A DNA stretch of 32,635 bases from Candidatus Magasanikiibacteriota bacterium (GCA_023246715.1 JAHFHZ010000003.1:29703-62337), one strand, 5' to 3'. Positions 13,137 through 21,757 are shown, numbered from the stretch's first letter. Notes: generated by a model from the letters alone, not told the origin. Numbers and translations: made by a program.

Positions 13137-13748
13137 ATGGCCCGAGATTTACGCCCCAAACACAAACTTTGCCGCCGCTTTGGTGAAAAGCTGTGCGATT
13201 CTGTGAAATGCCCGGTTAAACGCCGTAGCTACCCGCCAGGCATTCATGGCCCGCAGAAAAAGAGCAATAAAAAAGTTTCTGCCTACGGTAAACAGTTGCT
13301 CGAAAAACAAAAAGTAAAACGTATTTACGGTATTTTGGAACGTCAATTTTCTAATTACGTCACCGAAGCTTCCCGTAAAAAAGGTGATACCGGTAAATTT
13401 TTGGTAGAAATGCTGGAATCCCGGCTCGATACCGTAATTTTCCGTTTGGGCTTGGTTTCTACCCGCCCGGCCGCGCGCCAGGCTGTTGGCCACGGCCATT
13501 TTATGGTCAACGGTCGTCGCGTGACCATTCCATCCTTACGCGTTAAAATCGGCGACTTAATTACCTTGCGTGAACGATCCAGAAAGAGTCCGCTGTTTGC
13601 CTCTGCCACCGAACGTTTAGCCAAATTTGAAGCTCCGGGTTGGTTGGATTTGGACAAAAAAAATCTGTCCGCCAAAGTGTTGAATGCACCCACGCTTGAA
13701 GATGCAAACTTCAACATCAAACCAATCATTGAATTTTATTCTCGCTAA
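13137..13748 (+). CDS. rpsD: 30S ribosomal protein S4
   Basis: S4 (203 residues) nucleates 16S rRNA folding and is the known autoregulator of the alpha operon in E. coli. The N-terminal domain has KHKLCRRFGEKL and YPPGIHGP. Cysteines at 12, 20 and 25 recall the zinc-binding form but do not make the full four-ligand set. The S4 RNA-binding domain is at about 90-155 (MLESRLDTVIFRLGL, ARQAVGHGHFMVNGRRV). The C-terminus is normal. It lies 36 bases after rpsK and 12 bases before rpoA. If this operon is feedback-controlled, this protein is the first candidate to bind the structured RNA upstream of rpmJ. Confidence 0.96.
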   Translation: MARDLRPKHKLCRRFGEKLCDSVKCPVKRRSYPPGIHGPQKKSNKKVSAYGKQLLEKQKVKRIYGILERQFSNYVTEASRKKGDTGKFLVEMLESRLDTVIFRLGLVSTRPAARQAVGHGHFMVNGRRVTIPSLRVKIGDLITLRERSRKSPLFASATERLAKFEAPGWLDLDKKNLSAKVLNAPTLEDANFNIKPIIEFYSR

Positions 13749-13760
13749 TTTAGAATTTGT

Positions 13761-14585
13761 ATGGAACATTTTCTTCTCCCTTCCAAAGTGGTCTTTGAAG
13801 AAGATGCGGGGGGCAAATCCGGAACCGTCACCATTACACCGTGCTTTCACGGCTACGGAACCACGCTTGGCAATGCGTTTCGCCGCGTATTGCTTTCTTC
13901 GCTCCCAGGCTCTGCGGTTGAATACTTCAAAATAAAGGGTGTTCAACACGAATTCAGCACTGTCGAGGGCGTGCAGGAAGATGCCGTGGAACTGATGTTG
14001 AATCTTAAACAGTTAGCTGCGAAAATTTTTACCGACGAAATTGTTGAACTGCGCCTCACCAAAAAAGGCCCTGGCCCGGTTACTGCCGGAGACATCACAC
14101 CGGATTCCCGCGTGGAAATAATCAATAAAGATTTGGTTATCGCAAACCTTACCAATACCAAAACACTGGATATGGAAATCGGCCTCGGTCAGGGAAAGGG
14201 CTACAAACCAACCGAAGAAAAAAACAAGCAAAATTACGACCTTGGAACCGTAGTGACCGATTCAGTTTACACTCCGATTTGCGATGTTGGGTACAAAGTA
14301 GAATTTACCCGTGTCGGCGATATCACTAACTACGAGAAGCTCACCATTAATATTGAAACCAACGGGACAATCACCCCCCGAGAAGCTGTTCGCCAGAGCG
14401 CCGAAATTCTTACCAATCACCTGAATATTATTTTGGAGGAGGCCGGCAAAGAATCTATCGAAATGCCCTCTATGGCTGCCGCAGAATCAACTGAAGAAAC
14501 TGTTGAAGAATCTGGCGGAGCCGACGATGGTGATGGTGGCGAAGAAAAAAAAGAAAAATCTAAAAAAATTTCTAAAAAGAAATAA
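13761..14585 (+). CDS. rpoA: RNA polymerase alpha subunit without C-terminal domain
   Basis: Alpha forms the dimer on which beta and beta' assemble. The N-terminal domain is complete to about residue 232: ITPCFHGYGTTLGNAFRRVLLSSLPG, then the VEGVQEDAVELMLNLK and DLVIANLTN region, and the last helix AVRQSAEILTNHLNIILEEAG. The alpha-CTD, which binds UP elements and activators, is absent. In its place is a tail of about 40 residues, first acidic (ESTEETVEESGGADDGDGGE) and then lysine-rich (KKEKSKKISKKK). Only 32 bases separate the stop from rplQ, so no CTD is hidden behind a frameshift. Total length is 274, against about 315-330 in most bacteria. Confidence 0.95.
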   Translation: MEHFLLPSKVVFEEDAGGKSGTVTITPCFHGYGTTLGNAFRRVLLSSLPGSAVEYFKIKGVQHEFSTVEGVQEDAVELMLNLKQLAAKIFTDEIVELRLTKKGPGPVTAGDITPDSRVEIINKDLVIANLTNTKTLDMEIGLGQGKGYKPTEEKNKQNYDLGTVVTDSVYTPICDVGYKVEFTRVGDITNYEKLTINIETNGTITPREAVRQSAEILTNHLNIILEEAGKESIEMPSMAAAESTEETVEESGGADDGDGGEEKKEKSKKISKKK

Positions 14586-14617
14586 CGCAGATTTTTGCTG
14601 CAGATTAATTCCTTGCT

Positions 14618-14968
14618 ATGCGACACCGTAGTCACAAAATAACCCTTGATCGAAAAAGCCCGGCCCGCAAGGCGCTCCTGACCAATTTGGTTGAGAGTTT
14701 GATTTTGTACGAAAAAATGGTTACCACCAAGGCCAAAGCCCGCGCCACCCGTTCATTGGTGGAACGCCTAATTACCAAGGCCAAAACCAACACCCTGGCC
14801 ACTCGACGCGAGTTGCTTGCCACGTTGTTCACCAAAAACGCGGTCAACAAGCTTCTCGAAGAACTTGGACCTCGCTACAAAGAGCGAGCTGGGGGTTACA
14901 CCCGCGTGGTGCTTATGAATAAACGCAAGGGTGACGGTGCCGAAGAAGCTTTGATTGAATTTGTTTAA
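14618..14968 (+). CDS. rplQ: 50S ribosomal protein L17
   Basis: L17 (116 residues) lies near the peptide exit tunnel of the large subunit. The sequence follows the family: RHRSHKITLDRKSPARKALL, then NLVESLILYEKMVTTKAKA, the REL(L)ATLF segment and a C-terminal GGYTRVVLMNKRKGDGAEEALIEFV. Its place directly after rpoA is the standard one. It is followed by rplM after 14 bases with no terminator between, so the L13/S9 pair is read in the same operon. Confidence 0.96.
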   Translation: MRHRSHKITLDRKSPARKALLTNLVESLILYEKMVTTKAKARATRSLVERLITKAKTNTLATRRELLATLFTKNAVNKLLEELGPRYKERAGGYTRVVLMNKRKGDGAEEALIEFV

Positions 14969-14982
14969 CCGACTTTTTCCGT

Positions 14983-15366
14983 ATGAGACGTTCAACACAC
15001 GAAATCGACGCTGCCGGGTTGCCGCCAGGCAGATTGGCAACGCGTATTGCCACGCTTTTGATCGGCAAACACAAGCCTAAGTTTCAACCCCACCTAGATT
15101 TAGGTGACCGGGTCATTGTGTTGAATGCCGAACAGGCCCGTTTTACCGGCAAAAAGGCCGAACAAAAGCTGTATCGCCACCACTCCATGCACCCCGGCGG
15201 TTTAAAGGAAATTCCGGCCAAAAAGATGATCGCCGAAAATCCCCGCGAAGTTTTGCGCCACGCGGTATATAAAATGTTGCCCAAAAATAAACTGCGCGAT
15301 CAACGAATTTTGCGCCTGAAATTTGCCGTCAAGAGCAAAACCGCGGAAAAAAATAAACTATCCTAA
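14983..15366 (+). CDS. rplM: 50S ribosomal protein L13
   Basis: L13 is an early-assembly protein of the large subunit. Typical blocks are IDAAGLPPGRLATRIATLL, then PHLDLGDRVIVLNAEQARFTG and the YRHHSMHPGGLKEI segment, and HAVYKMLPKNKLRDQ. At 127 residues it is slightly shorter than the usual 140-145. The N-terminal tail before the core is clipped. It forms the conserved pair with rpsI, which starts 3 bases after its stop. Confidence 0.95.
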   Translation: MRRSTHEIDAAGLPPGRLATRIATLLIGKHKPKFQPHLDLGDRVIVLNAEQARFTGKKAEQKLYRHHSMHPGGLKEIPAKKMIAENPREVLRHAVYKMLPKNKLRDQRILRLKFAVKSKTAEKNKLS

Positions 15367-15369
15367 ATT

Positions 15370-15777
15370 ATGACCAAAATTAACGCTTCCACCAAAGAAA
15401 ATCGCGCTGTTGGCCGCCGCAAATCCGCTGCCGCTCGAGTGCGCCTGGAAAAAGGTAAAGGAACCATCGTGGTGAATGGGATGCCGTACGAAAAGTATTT
15501 CCCATACTTCCAATTACAAGAAATTGTCATGAGTCCGCTCAAAATGCTTGGCAAAGAAAAGGATTACGACATATCGGTCAAAGTACAGGGTGGTGGAAAA
15601 AATGGCCAAGCCCGCGCCGTACAGCTCGGCATTGCCCGTGCTTTGGTAATCTGGAATGAAGAATTCCGAAAAACCTTAAAAACTCTTTCACTACTTACTC
15701 GCGACGCCCGCGTCAAAGAACGCAAAAAACCGGGTCTCAAAAAAGCCCGCCGCGCCCCACAGTGGAGCAAGCGCTAA
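15370..15777 (+). CDS. rpsI: 30S ribosomal protein S9
   Basis: S9 (135 residues) reaches the P site with its C-terminal tail. Visible signatures are AVGRRKSAAARVRLEKGKGTI with VNG, the GGGKNGQARAVQLGIARAL segment, and the C-terminal DARVKERKKPGLKKARRAPQ ending in SKR, the conserved tail that touches tRNA. It is the last gene of the operon, and a clear terminator follows within 20 bases. Confidence 0.96.
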   Translation: MTKINASTKENRAVGRRKSAAARVRLEKGKGTIVVNGMPYEKYFPYFQLQEIVMSPLKMLGKEKDYDISVKVQGGGKNGQARAVQLGIARALVIWNEEFRKTLKTLSLLTRDARVKERKKPGLKKARRAPQWSKR

Positions 15778-15796
15778 TCTCAACTACATTGTTTAC

Positions 15797-15827
15797 AAAA
15801 AAAGCGCCTCATTCAGGGCGCTTTTTT
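15797..15827 (+). terminator. Terminator of the ribosomal-protein operon
   Basis: An AAAAAAGCGCC stem pairs with GGGCGCTTTTTT around a TCATTCA-type loop. This textbook intrinsic terminator sits just after rpsI. Confidence 0.9.
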
Positions 15828-15830
15828 GTA

Positions 15831-15839
15831 TGGTATAGT
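15831..15839 (+). promoter_or_regulatory. Extended -10 promoter of the flippase operon
   Basis: TGGTATAGT is a TGn-extended -10 box lying just behind the rpsI terminator. It predicts a start near 15846, about 40 bases before the flippase ATG. No -35 box is visible. Confidence 0.45.
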
Positions 15840-15884
15840 CTGTATTGTTTTTTAATCGCTAAAAAGTTAAAATAGGTTGGCAAT

Positions 15885-17318
15885 ATGGCCTACACTGTCA
15901 CTCAAAATACCTCATTTCTTACCTTTGCTTCGATCTTGCAAAAGGTGATTTCGTTTGTGTATTTTACGCTGGTAGCACGTTATTTAGGTGTTTCACAAAC
16001 AGGAGAGTACTTCTTTGCTCTTACGTTTACCACCATATTCACGGTCGTGGCGGATTTTGGCTTGGGGCCCGTGTTTACTCGCGAGGCTGCCAAATACCCT
16101 GGCCGAATCCCCGAATTCTTGGCTACTGTCTGGTGGAGTAAAATTGCTCTGGGTGTTTGCACCTACGCATTAATCCTTGGTTCAGTTAAATTACTAAACT
16201 TTCCTGCCTCAACAGCGCTCCTAATCGCGGTCTCGGGGGTTACCGTGCTGTTCGATAATCTACAAGCTGTTTTTTACAGCCTTCTCCGAGCCGAAAAGAA
16301 TCTACTCTACGAATCGGTGGCGGTAGTTGCCTCGCAACTGCTCACCCTGATTATTGGAGCCGCTGCTTTATTCAACCACTGGCCATTGTATACGTTGATT
16401 TTGGCTTACACCATTCCCAGCTTCTTCAACACACTCGCAATTGGCCTGATAACCAAATACCGGTATAAAGAAAAAATTTCCTGGAAATGGGATAAGGAAA
16501 TTTTAAAAATGTTTATTCGATTATCGTGGCCATTTGCGCTAGCCAGTATTATCGGCCGTTTGTACGCCTATGGAGATTCTGTCTTAGTTTCCAAGTTACT
16601 GAGTGGTCAGGAGCTCGGCTGGTGGAGCGTGCCTTCCAAAATTACTACTGCTTTTCAGTTTATCCCGGCCGCCTTAGCAGCAAGCGTCTATCCGGCAATG
16701 AGTAATTTGGTAGTTTCCAACCCGTTAAAAATTACCGCTTTGTTTGAAAAATCCTGGCGATATTTGTTTCTAATTGTTTTGCCGATTGTAGTAGGAATTG
16801 CTGCCTTGGCCGAACCAATTATGATTAAAATTTTTACTGCTGCCTACTTACCCTCAGTACCCGCTTTACTATTATTGTTACCCGGAATGTTTTTTGGGTT
16901 TTTAGCCACAATTAACGGTAGCACTCTCAATGCTGTCGGAAAGCAACGTCAACAAACAGTTCTATTGGCCGTAGTCTTAGTAACAAGTTTTACTCTTAAC
17001 TTTCTTTTACTACCACGCCTGGGAATTCGGGGAGCAGCGCTCACCGAGCTCATTAGCAATCTGTTGCTTTGCTTAGCTGGTTTTTATCTAGTAAAGCAAG
17101 CTGTAGGACTCCAAACAACGAAAATCTTTAAAATGTTTAATCAGATTTTGTGGCCAGCCGTGGGCATGGGTGCGCTGGTCTGGTTTTTGTCCCAAAAAAT
17201 GAATTTCCTGCTTACTATCCCGCTTGGTGCAGTGATTTATATCTTACTATTGCTGGTAACTCGCGGGGTAATCTGGGAGGAAATAAAAGACAACGTTAGT
17301 AAACTAAGGCACATCTAA
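15885..17318 (+). CDS. Polysaccharide flippase (Wzx/RfbX-like, MOP superfamily)
   Basis: This integral membrane protein (477 residues) has 12-14 predicted helices. It belongs to the group that flips lipid-linked oligosaccharides from the inner to the outer face of the membrane. The start resembles the family (NTSFLTFASILQKVISFVYF, then ARYLGVSQTGEYFFAL), as do FTREAAKYPG and the LGIRGAALTELISNLLLCLAG segment in the second half. It is the first gene of a plus-strand trio with the GT4 gene (14 bases on) and the GT2 gene, read from an extended -10 promoter. Together with the minus-strand ligase-like and ABC genes, it marks a surface-glycan locus. The carried glycan cannot be deduced. Confidence 0.85.
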   Translation: MAYTVTQNTSFLTFASILQKVISFVYFTLVARYLGVSQTGEYFFALTFTTIFTVVADFGLGPVFTREAAKYPGRIPEFLATVWWSKIALGVCTYALILGSVKLLNFPASTALLIAVSGVTVLFDNLQAVFYSLLRAEKNLLYESVAVVASQLLTLIIGAAALFNHWPLYTLILAYTIPSFFNTLAIGLITKYRYKEKISWKWDKEILKMFIRLSWPFALASIIGRLYAYGDSVLVSKLLSGQELGWWSVPSKITTAFQFIPAALAASVYPAMSNLVVSNPLKITALFEKSWRYLFLIVLPIVVGIAALAEPIMIKIFTAAYLPSVPALLLLLPGMFFGFLATINGSTLNAVGKQRQQTVLLAVVLVTSFTLNFLLLPRLGIRGAALTELISNLLLCLAGFYLVKQAVGLQTTKIFKMFNQILWPAVGMGALVWFLSQKMNFLLTIPLGAVIYILLLLVTRGVIWEEIKDNVSKLRHI

Positions 17319-17332
17319 TCATTGCTGCGCTT

Positions 17333-18454
17333 ATGAAAACACTAATTATTACCTTGGAATACCCGCCCCAGATTGGCGGCATTGCTTCGTATGTGTTAAA
17401 TTTGGCAAATCATTTGCCGTCAAAAGATATAATTGTGTATGCGCCCAAACAAGAAGGCGATAAAGAATTCGATGCTACCCAAGTTTTTAAAACCTTGCGG
17501 GCCAAACCCTATTGGTTGCTCTGGCCGCGTTGGCTACGCCTATTGTGGCAGATAAAAAAAATAGTAAAAAAAGAACACCCTGGGATGCTGTATATACAGC
17601 AGGTACTCCCGGTCGGGTACGTGGCGTATGTGATCAAAAAATTATACAAAATTCCCTTTACTATTTTTTTGCACGGCACCGACGTAACACTAGCCACCCG
17701 CCCCGGACGTAAGCAAAAAAAATTTAACGCCCTTTGCGCGTCCGCGACAAAAATAATCGTTAATAGTAATTTCTTAAAAGAAAAACTCCTCACCTCCGCC
17801 CCGGACGTAGACCCTGCAAAAGTAGCTGTAATGTATCCGTGCCCAGCCGATCTATTCTTAAATCAAGTACCGATCGAAGAGATTAGCAAAACAAAATCAA
17901 CTCTGGCGCTTGCCGGAAAAAAAATCATTCTCACGGTATCACGCTTGGCCGAAGGAAAGGGCCTGCCACGATTGGTAGGGTACTTGCCAAAAATTTTGGA
18001 ACGCGTGCCAAATGCCGTCTGGTTAATTGTTGGTGACGGCCCCAAGCGAAGCATGCTGCTTGATTTGATTCAAAAAAACTCTCTACAAAATGTAGTACGT
18101 TTTGTAGGACCAGTAGCCCAGGCAGATTTACCGCGTTTTTATCAATCCGCGGATGTATTTGTGCTACTCACTCATAAAGATGAGGAGGCGGAAGAAGGCT
18201 TAGGAGTTGCCTTCCTTGAGGCTGCGGCTTCAGGGCTGCCGGTGGTGGCTGGTAAAGTGGGTGGGGTAGAGGAGGCCGTAGAACATTTACAAACGGGCTT
18301 AGTAGTAGACCCGTACCAGGAAATTGCCGTAGTAAACGATATTGCTGAGTTATTGCTCAATCCCGATTTTGCCAAGCAGATGGGTGCGGCTGGGCGGGAA
18401 CGCATTCGGCGACAATTTAATTGGAAAACGGAAATTACCAAACTATTTGTCTAG
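17333..18454 (+). CDS. Glycosyltransferase family 4 (GT-B fold)
   Basis: This 373-residue retaining sugar transferase transfers a nucleotide-activated sugar to a glycan or lipid carrier. It has the two-domain GT-B layout. The N-terminal part opens with ITLEYPPQIGGIASYVLNLA, followed by LHGTDVTLA. The C-terminal donor domain has LTVSRLAEGKGLPRLV, IVGDGPKR and VRFVGPVAQADLPRFYQSADVFVLL. The E-x7-E motif is in EGLGVAFLEAAASGLPVVAG, and GGVEEAVEHLQTGLVVDP closes the site. The gene sits between the flippase and a GT2 gene (4-base gap). Donor and acceptor cannot be read from the sequence. Confidence 0.9.
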   Translation: MKTLIITLEYPPQIGGIASYVLNLANHLPSKDIIVYAPKQEGDKEFDATQVFKTLRAKPYWLLWPRWLRLLWQIKKIVKKEHPGMLYIQQVLPVGYVAYVIKKLYKIPFTIFLHGTDVTLATRPGRKQKKFNALCASATKIIVNSNFLKEKLLTSAPDVDPAKVAVMYPCPADLFLNQVPIEEISKTKSTLALAGKKIILTVSRLAEGKGLPRLVGYLPKILERVPNAVWLIVGDGPKRSMLLDLIQKNSLQNVVRFVGPVAQADLPRFYQSADVFVLLTHKDEEAEEGLGVAFLEAAASGLPVVAGKVGGVEEAVEHLQTGLVVDPYQEIAVVNDIAELLLNPDFAKQMGAAGRERIRRQFNWKTEITKLFV

Positions 18455-18458
18455 CCGT

Positions 18459-19193
18459 ATGAACCAGTTAGTTAGCGTTATTATCCCCGTGTATAATCAT
18501 GCCGCTGTAATTGAAAAATCATGTCAGAGCCTACTTTCGCAAACATACCGGCCAATCGAGGTTATCGTCGTAAACGATGGTAGTACCGATAACTTTGCCT
18601 CCAAGACGAGCAAAATAGTAAATCTGTTGCGCGCAAATGGAGTAGAAACAAAGATTATTACCCAACCAAACAAGGGAGCCGCTGCCGCCCGCAACCGAGG
18701 AGCTCAAGAAAGCAAGGGAGAATACCTGTTATTTTGGGATGCCGATACCCTTGCCAAGCCTGTGCTACTAGCAAAAATGCATGGGGTTTTGCGCGATGAT
18801 CGCGAGGCTAGTTTTGCCTATAGCCAATTCCGTTTTGGCTGGAAGAAAATGAAATCCCAAGCATTTTCCGTTACAGCTTTACGAAAATATAATTATATCG
18901 ATACCACCTCTCTGATTCGTCGCGCCGTTTTCACGGGGTTTGACGAATCGCTCCATCGTTTCCAAGATTGGGACCTATGGTTAACGCTGATTGAAAAAAA
19001 TAAAACCGGAATTTTTATTCCCGAAGTTTTATTTAAAAAAGTAGTCGGTTTCAGAAAAGGGTACAGCTCCTGGTTACCACGTTTTTGGTATAAATTGCCC
19101 TGGAAAAGCAAAAAAGTTCGCGGTTATGAGCAGGCTAAAGAAGTTATCCAAGCCAAACACAAACTGCTTGCCCAAGCTACTTTGCGGCCGTAA
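18459..19193 (+). CDS. Glycosyltransferase family 2 (GT-A fold)
   Basis: This sugar transferase of 244 residues has the GT-A motifs. They are VSVIIPVYNHAAVIEKSCQS, VIVVNDGSTD (first Asp pair), AARNRGAQESKGEYLLFWDADT (the metal-binding DAD) and the late QDWDLWLTL, equivalent to the ED/acceptor motif. The frame is open further upstream, but the ATG at 18459, 4 bases after the GT4 stop, begins exactly at the domain start. Its 3' end overlaps the opposing ABC ATPase gene by 17 bases, with no terminator between them. The role is presumably another step in building the same surface glycan. Confidence 0.88.
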   Translation: MNQLVSVIIPVYNHAAVIEKSCQSLLSQTYRPIEVIVVNDGSTDNFASKTSKIVNLLRANGVETKIITQPNKGAAAARNRGAQESKGEYLLFWDADTLAKPVLLAKMHGVLRDDREASFAYSQFRFGWKKMKSQAFSVTALRKYNYIDTTSLIRRAVFTGFDESLHRFQDWDLWLTLIEKNKTGIFIPEVLFKKVVGFRKGYSSWLPRFWYKLPWKSKKVRGYEQAKEVIQAKHKLLAQATLRP

Positions 19194-20157
19194 AAATTTT
19201 TCGAATCACTTCGTCAACGGGCACTTCGTTAATAAGAATATCATCCACTGGTAAATCGGCTAAAATACGCATGGCTATTTTTTTAGTATCTGTCTTAAGC
19301 ACCTCTAAGACAACCCGTTCCGGAGCGTATTCTCTAATCTCGCCAAAAGTAGCCAAGTCAGATCGTGAAATTTTATGAGTAAACGTGACTTCCAAAATTT
19401 TACGGTCAACATATCGATCCAACAATTCAGCAAGAACTCCATCGTAAATTAAGCTGCCATGATTGATAATTATCACGCGCTCACAAAGCGCTTCAACATC
19501 TTCCATATAATGTGAAGTCAAAATTATTGTGGTTTTCTTTTCACGATTATGGCGCTTTAAAAATTCTCGGATATTTTGTTGCGAAACAACATCTAGTCCA
19601 ATAGTCGGTTCATCCAAAAATAAAACTTTCGGCCGATGCAGCAACGCCGCCGCCAATTCACATTTCATCCGTTGCCCTAGGGATAATTTACGCACCGGAA
19701 TATCCAAAATATCTTTAATTTCGAGCACTTCAGTAAGTTCTGCCAACGAATCTTTGAAAAGAGTATCGGGCAATTCGTAAATTTCCTTATTTAAAATAAA
19801 ACTTTCCATGGCCGGTAAATCCCACCAAAGCTGGCTTTTCTGCCCCATCACCAGGGCAAATTGCTTCTGGAAAGCGTTTTGCCGTCTCCAGGGAGTATAA
19901 CCAAGCACAGACGCCTCCCCGTGCGAAGATTGAATAATACCAGATAACATTTTAAGCGTTGTGGTTTTTCCTGCGCCGTTAGGGCCCAAAAAACCAACAA
20001 ACTCGCCTTCATTAATTGAAAAAGAAACTTGCTTTACCGCTTCAGCAAATAATTTTTCTCGATGAAATAAGCTTCGCAGAGAATTTAAAAAGCCTGGCTG
20101 TTTTCGATAATATTCGTAAGTTTTAGAAAGTTGTTTTACGTTAATAATTGGTTGCAT
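19177..20157 (-). CDS. ABC-2 exporter ATPase (COG4586 type)
   Basis: This ATP-binding subunit has 326 residues. Walker A GPNGAGKTT is at 58-66, the Q-loop is in ALVMGQKSQLWWDLPA, the signature is LSLGQ (158-162), Walker B is VLFLDEP (178-184) and the H-loop is in LTSHYMEDVEAL. The long opening with a Phe/Leu-rich stretch (PGFLNSLRSLFHRE), the GQKSQLWWDLP segment and the partner genes fit the COG4586 group, which pairs with two ABC-2-type permeases of the COG3694/COG4587 kind. Both lie directly upstream (17-base gap, then a 4-base overlap). The substrate is unknown. The location suggests a glycan, a lipid or another envelope component. It is the last gene of the minus-strand series. Confidence 0.88.
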   Translation of the reverse strand: MQPIINVKQLSKTYEYYRKQPGFLNSLRSLFHREKLFAEAVKQVSFSINEGEFVGFLGPNGAGKTTTLKMLSGIIQSSHGEASVLGYTPWRRQNAFQKQFALVMGQKSQLWWDLPAMESFILNKEIYELPDTLFKDSLAELTEVLEIKDILDIPVRKLSLGQRMKCELAAALLHRPKVLFLDEPTIGLDVVSQQNIREFLKRHNREKKTTIILTSHYMEDVEALCERVIIINHGSLIYDGVLAELLDRYVDRKILEVTFTHKISRSDLATFGEIREYAPERVVLEVLKTDTKKIAMRILADLPVDDILINEVPVDEVIRKIFTAAK

Positions 20158-20174
20158 AAGAACAAATTAAAAAT

Positions 20175-20966
20175 TTAAGACGAGGCGCTTGAATAACGTC
20201 GTACCGCGTAATTCCAAAATAGAACAGCGCAAGTAAATAAAAAAGCGGCAAAAATAAAGGCGTAGGCAATGGCATACCAGGGCCACTTGCCGGTAAGCGT
20301 TGCTGTCGGCACATAGGCACTAAAGGCGATAGGCACCAGGGTAAAAGTCAAAATTTTAATCGTACGGGGAAAAATATCCAAGGGGTAGCGACCAATTCCA
20401 CTAATCATGCCGATCGCATCATTAACATTTTCAATTCGTTCAAACCAAAAGGCAAATATATTGGCGATCAACACCCGTGAATAATCAACGCTCACGGCGA
20501 TTATCAAGAGCGCCCCAGTGACTAATGCGTGCCACCACGAAAGCGCAAAATCATACTGGTAAACCAAAAAACCTAAAATAAGTAGCTGCGTTACAAATCG
20601 GTAAAATGCCCGCATTAAAAAAAGTTTACAACTGACCAAAAAAAGAGCGCTGACGGGCTTAGTGAGAAAAACATCTAAATCTCCCTGGCTAATCGTGGTG
20701 GATAAGTTACTCAAACCCGGACTGAAAAAGGCTACAAATAATTCGTCGGCCATAATCCAAAAAACTGTCATCAAATACACTTGTTCCTTACTCCACCCCC
20801 CGAGGCCACTGGTAAACTGGAAAACAATTTCGATAGTGAGCAAAAGCATCCCTACCCACAAAAAATTTGTCAGCAATTTAATCCAGGTATCGGCCCGATA
20901 TTGGGCTTCGTAAGAAAAGGAGTTAGCGATAAAAACCCGATACATTTTCAAATATTTCTTAATCAC
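20175..20966 (-). CDS. ABC-2 type permease (first of pair, COG3694/4587-like)
   Basis: This membrane protein of 263 residues has six predicted helices. Typical features of the DUF990/ABC-2 permease group are the N-terminal basic segment before helix 1 (YEAQYRADTWIKLLTNFLW), the loop QGDLDVFLTKPVSALFL between helices 2 and 3, and the FWFERIENVNDAIGMISGIG segment before the last pair. The QG-LD-L-KP loop is the cytoplasmic contact with the ATPase. Its start overlaps the stop of the other permease by 4 bases, so the two are translationally coupled. Together they form a heterodimeric channel with the downstream ATPase. Confidence 0.82.
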   Translation of the reverse strand: MIKKYLKMYRVFIANSFSYEAQYRADTWIKLLTNFLWVGMLLLTIEIVFQFTSGLGGWSKEQVYLMTVFWIMADELFVAFFSPGLSNLSTTISQGDLDVFLTKPVSALFLVSCKLFLMRAFYRFVTQLLILGFLVYQYDFALSWWHALVTGALLIIAVSVDYSRVLIANIFAFWFERIENVNDAIGMISGIGRYPLDIFPRTIKILTFTLVPIAFSAYVPTATLTGKWPWYAIAYAFIFAAFLFTCAVLFWNYAVRRYSSASS

Positions 20967-21757
20967 ATGCTTGATCCATCATAGTGTTTTAAAGCTCGTT
21001 TCCACATCAAAAATAGCAGGCCGCCTAATCCCGCCACCCAGGCCAGCGCCCCCAAAAAGTACCAACCTATTTGATTAAAGGGAATTTTTTCCAAAAAGAT
21101 TTGAATTGGAAAATATGTCATGTAAAAAAAGGGAAGCGCACCAGCCAGAGTTTGAAAAAACAATGGGAAAAAGGTTAAGGGCGCTAATTCACCCGAAAAT
21201 ACTGAGCTTAATATGCGATGCACCTGCGATAAGGCGGTGACTTCCCCTAGCCAGATTGCGCTCACCCCAATGATAAGTTGTAAAATCTGGGCAATGGCTA
21301 ATGAAAACAAAACAGACAAGCAAAATAGCAAGATCGTGATGGGTGACTGGGGAAAAGCCCAAAGGCTTGGAAAACAAACTGCTACGCCTGCCCCCAGAAT
21401 AAGTATTAATAAAGTGCTAACTACTTTAAAAGAAAATTTATGGATACATTCTGAAAATAAAAAACTAACCGGTTTTACTAAATATTTATTAAGGCTTCCC
21501 TGATTAATTTCTTTACGTATAATCGACGCAATATGCGACGAAGCGACTGTGCTAATGAAGGCTCCAACAGCATAGTAAGTAATGATGCCTGTTTTGGAAT
21601 AACCCCCAATCGAAACTCGTGATCCATAGACCGATAGCCAGATAAATGGCATGACCGCGAACTGAATGATGTCGGTACAAAACCAAATAACCACTCGCGC
21701 CCGATAAATCAGAGTTCGCCCCAGCCAGGTTTTAAAAAGTTGCCAGTACTTTTTCAC
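20963..21757 (-). CDS. ABC-2 type permease (second of pair)
   Basis: This 264-residue membrane protein has six predicted helices, built like its partner: a basic N-terminus (FKTWLGRTLIYRARVVIWF), the coupling loop EINQGSLNKYLVKPVSFLF and a late amphipathic stretch (YMTYFPIQIFLEKIP). The two permeases share the QGxLxxxLxKPVS loop and so are paralogs, as in the three-component COG4586/3694/4587 transporters. It starts within the last codon region of the O-antigen-ligase-like gene (4-base overlap). Substrate unknown. Confidence 0.82.
   Translation of the reverse strand: MKKYWQLFKTWLGRTLIYRARVVIWFCTDIIQFAVMPFIWLSVYGSRVSIGGYSKTGIITYYAVGAFISTVASSHIASIIRKEINQGSLNKYLVKPVSFLFSECIHKFSFKVVSTLLILILGAGVAVCFPSLWAFPQSPITILLFCLSVLFSLAIAQILQLIIGVSAIWLGEVTALSQVHRILSSVFSGELAPLTFFPLFFQTLAGALPFFYMTYFPIQIFLEKIPFNQIGWYFLGALAWVAGLGGLLFLMWKRALKHYDGSSM

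Noticed and set aside
13149-14231. Minus-strand open frames across rpsD and rpoA
   Set aside because: They overlap confirmed ribosomal and polymerase genes completely and show no recognisable protein features.
18342-18458. Extended start of the GT2 gene inside the GT4 gene
   Set aside because: The GT2 fold begins at the ATG at 18459, and the upstream codons are a shadow of the GT4 gene.
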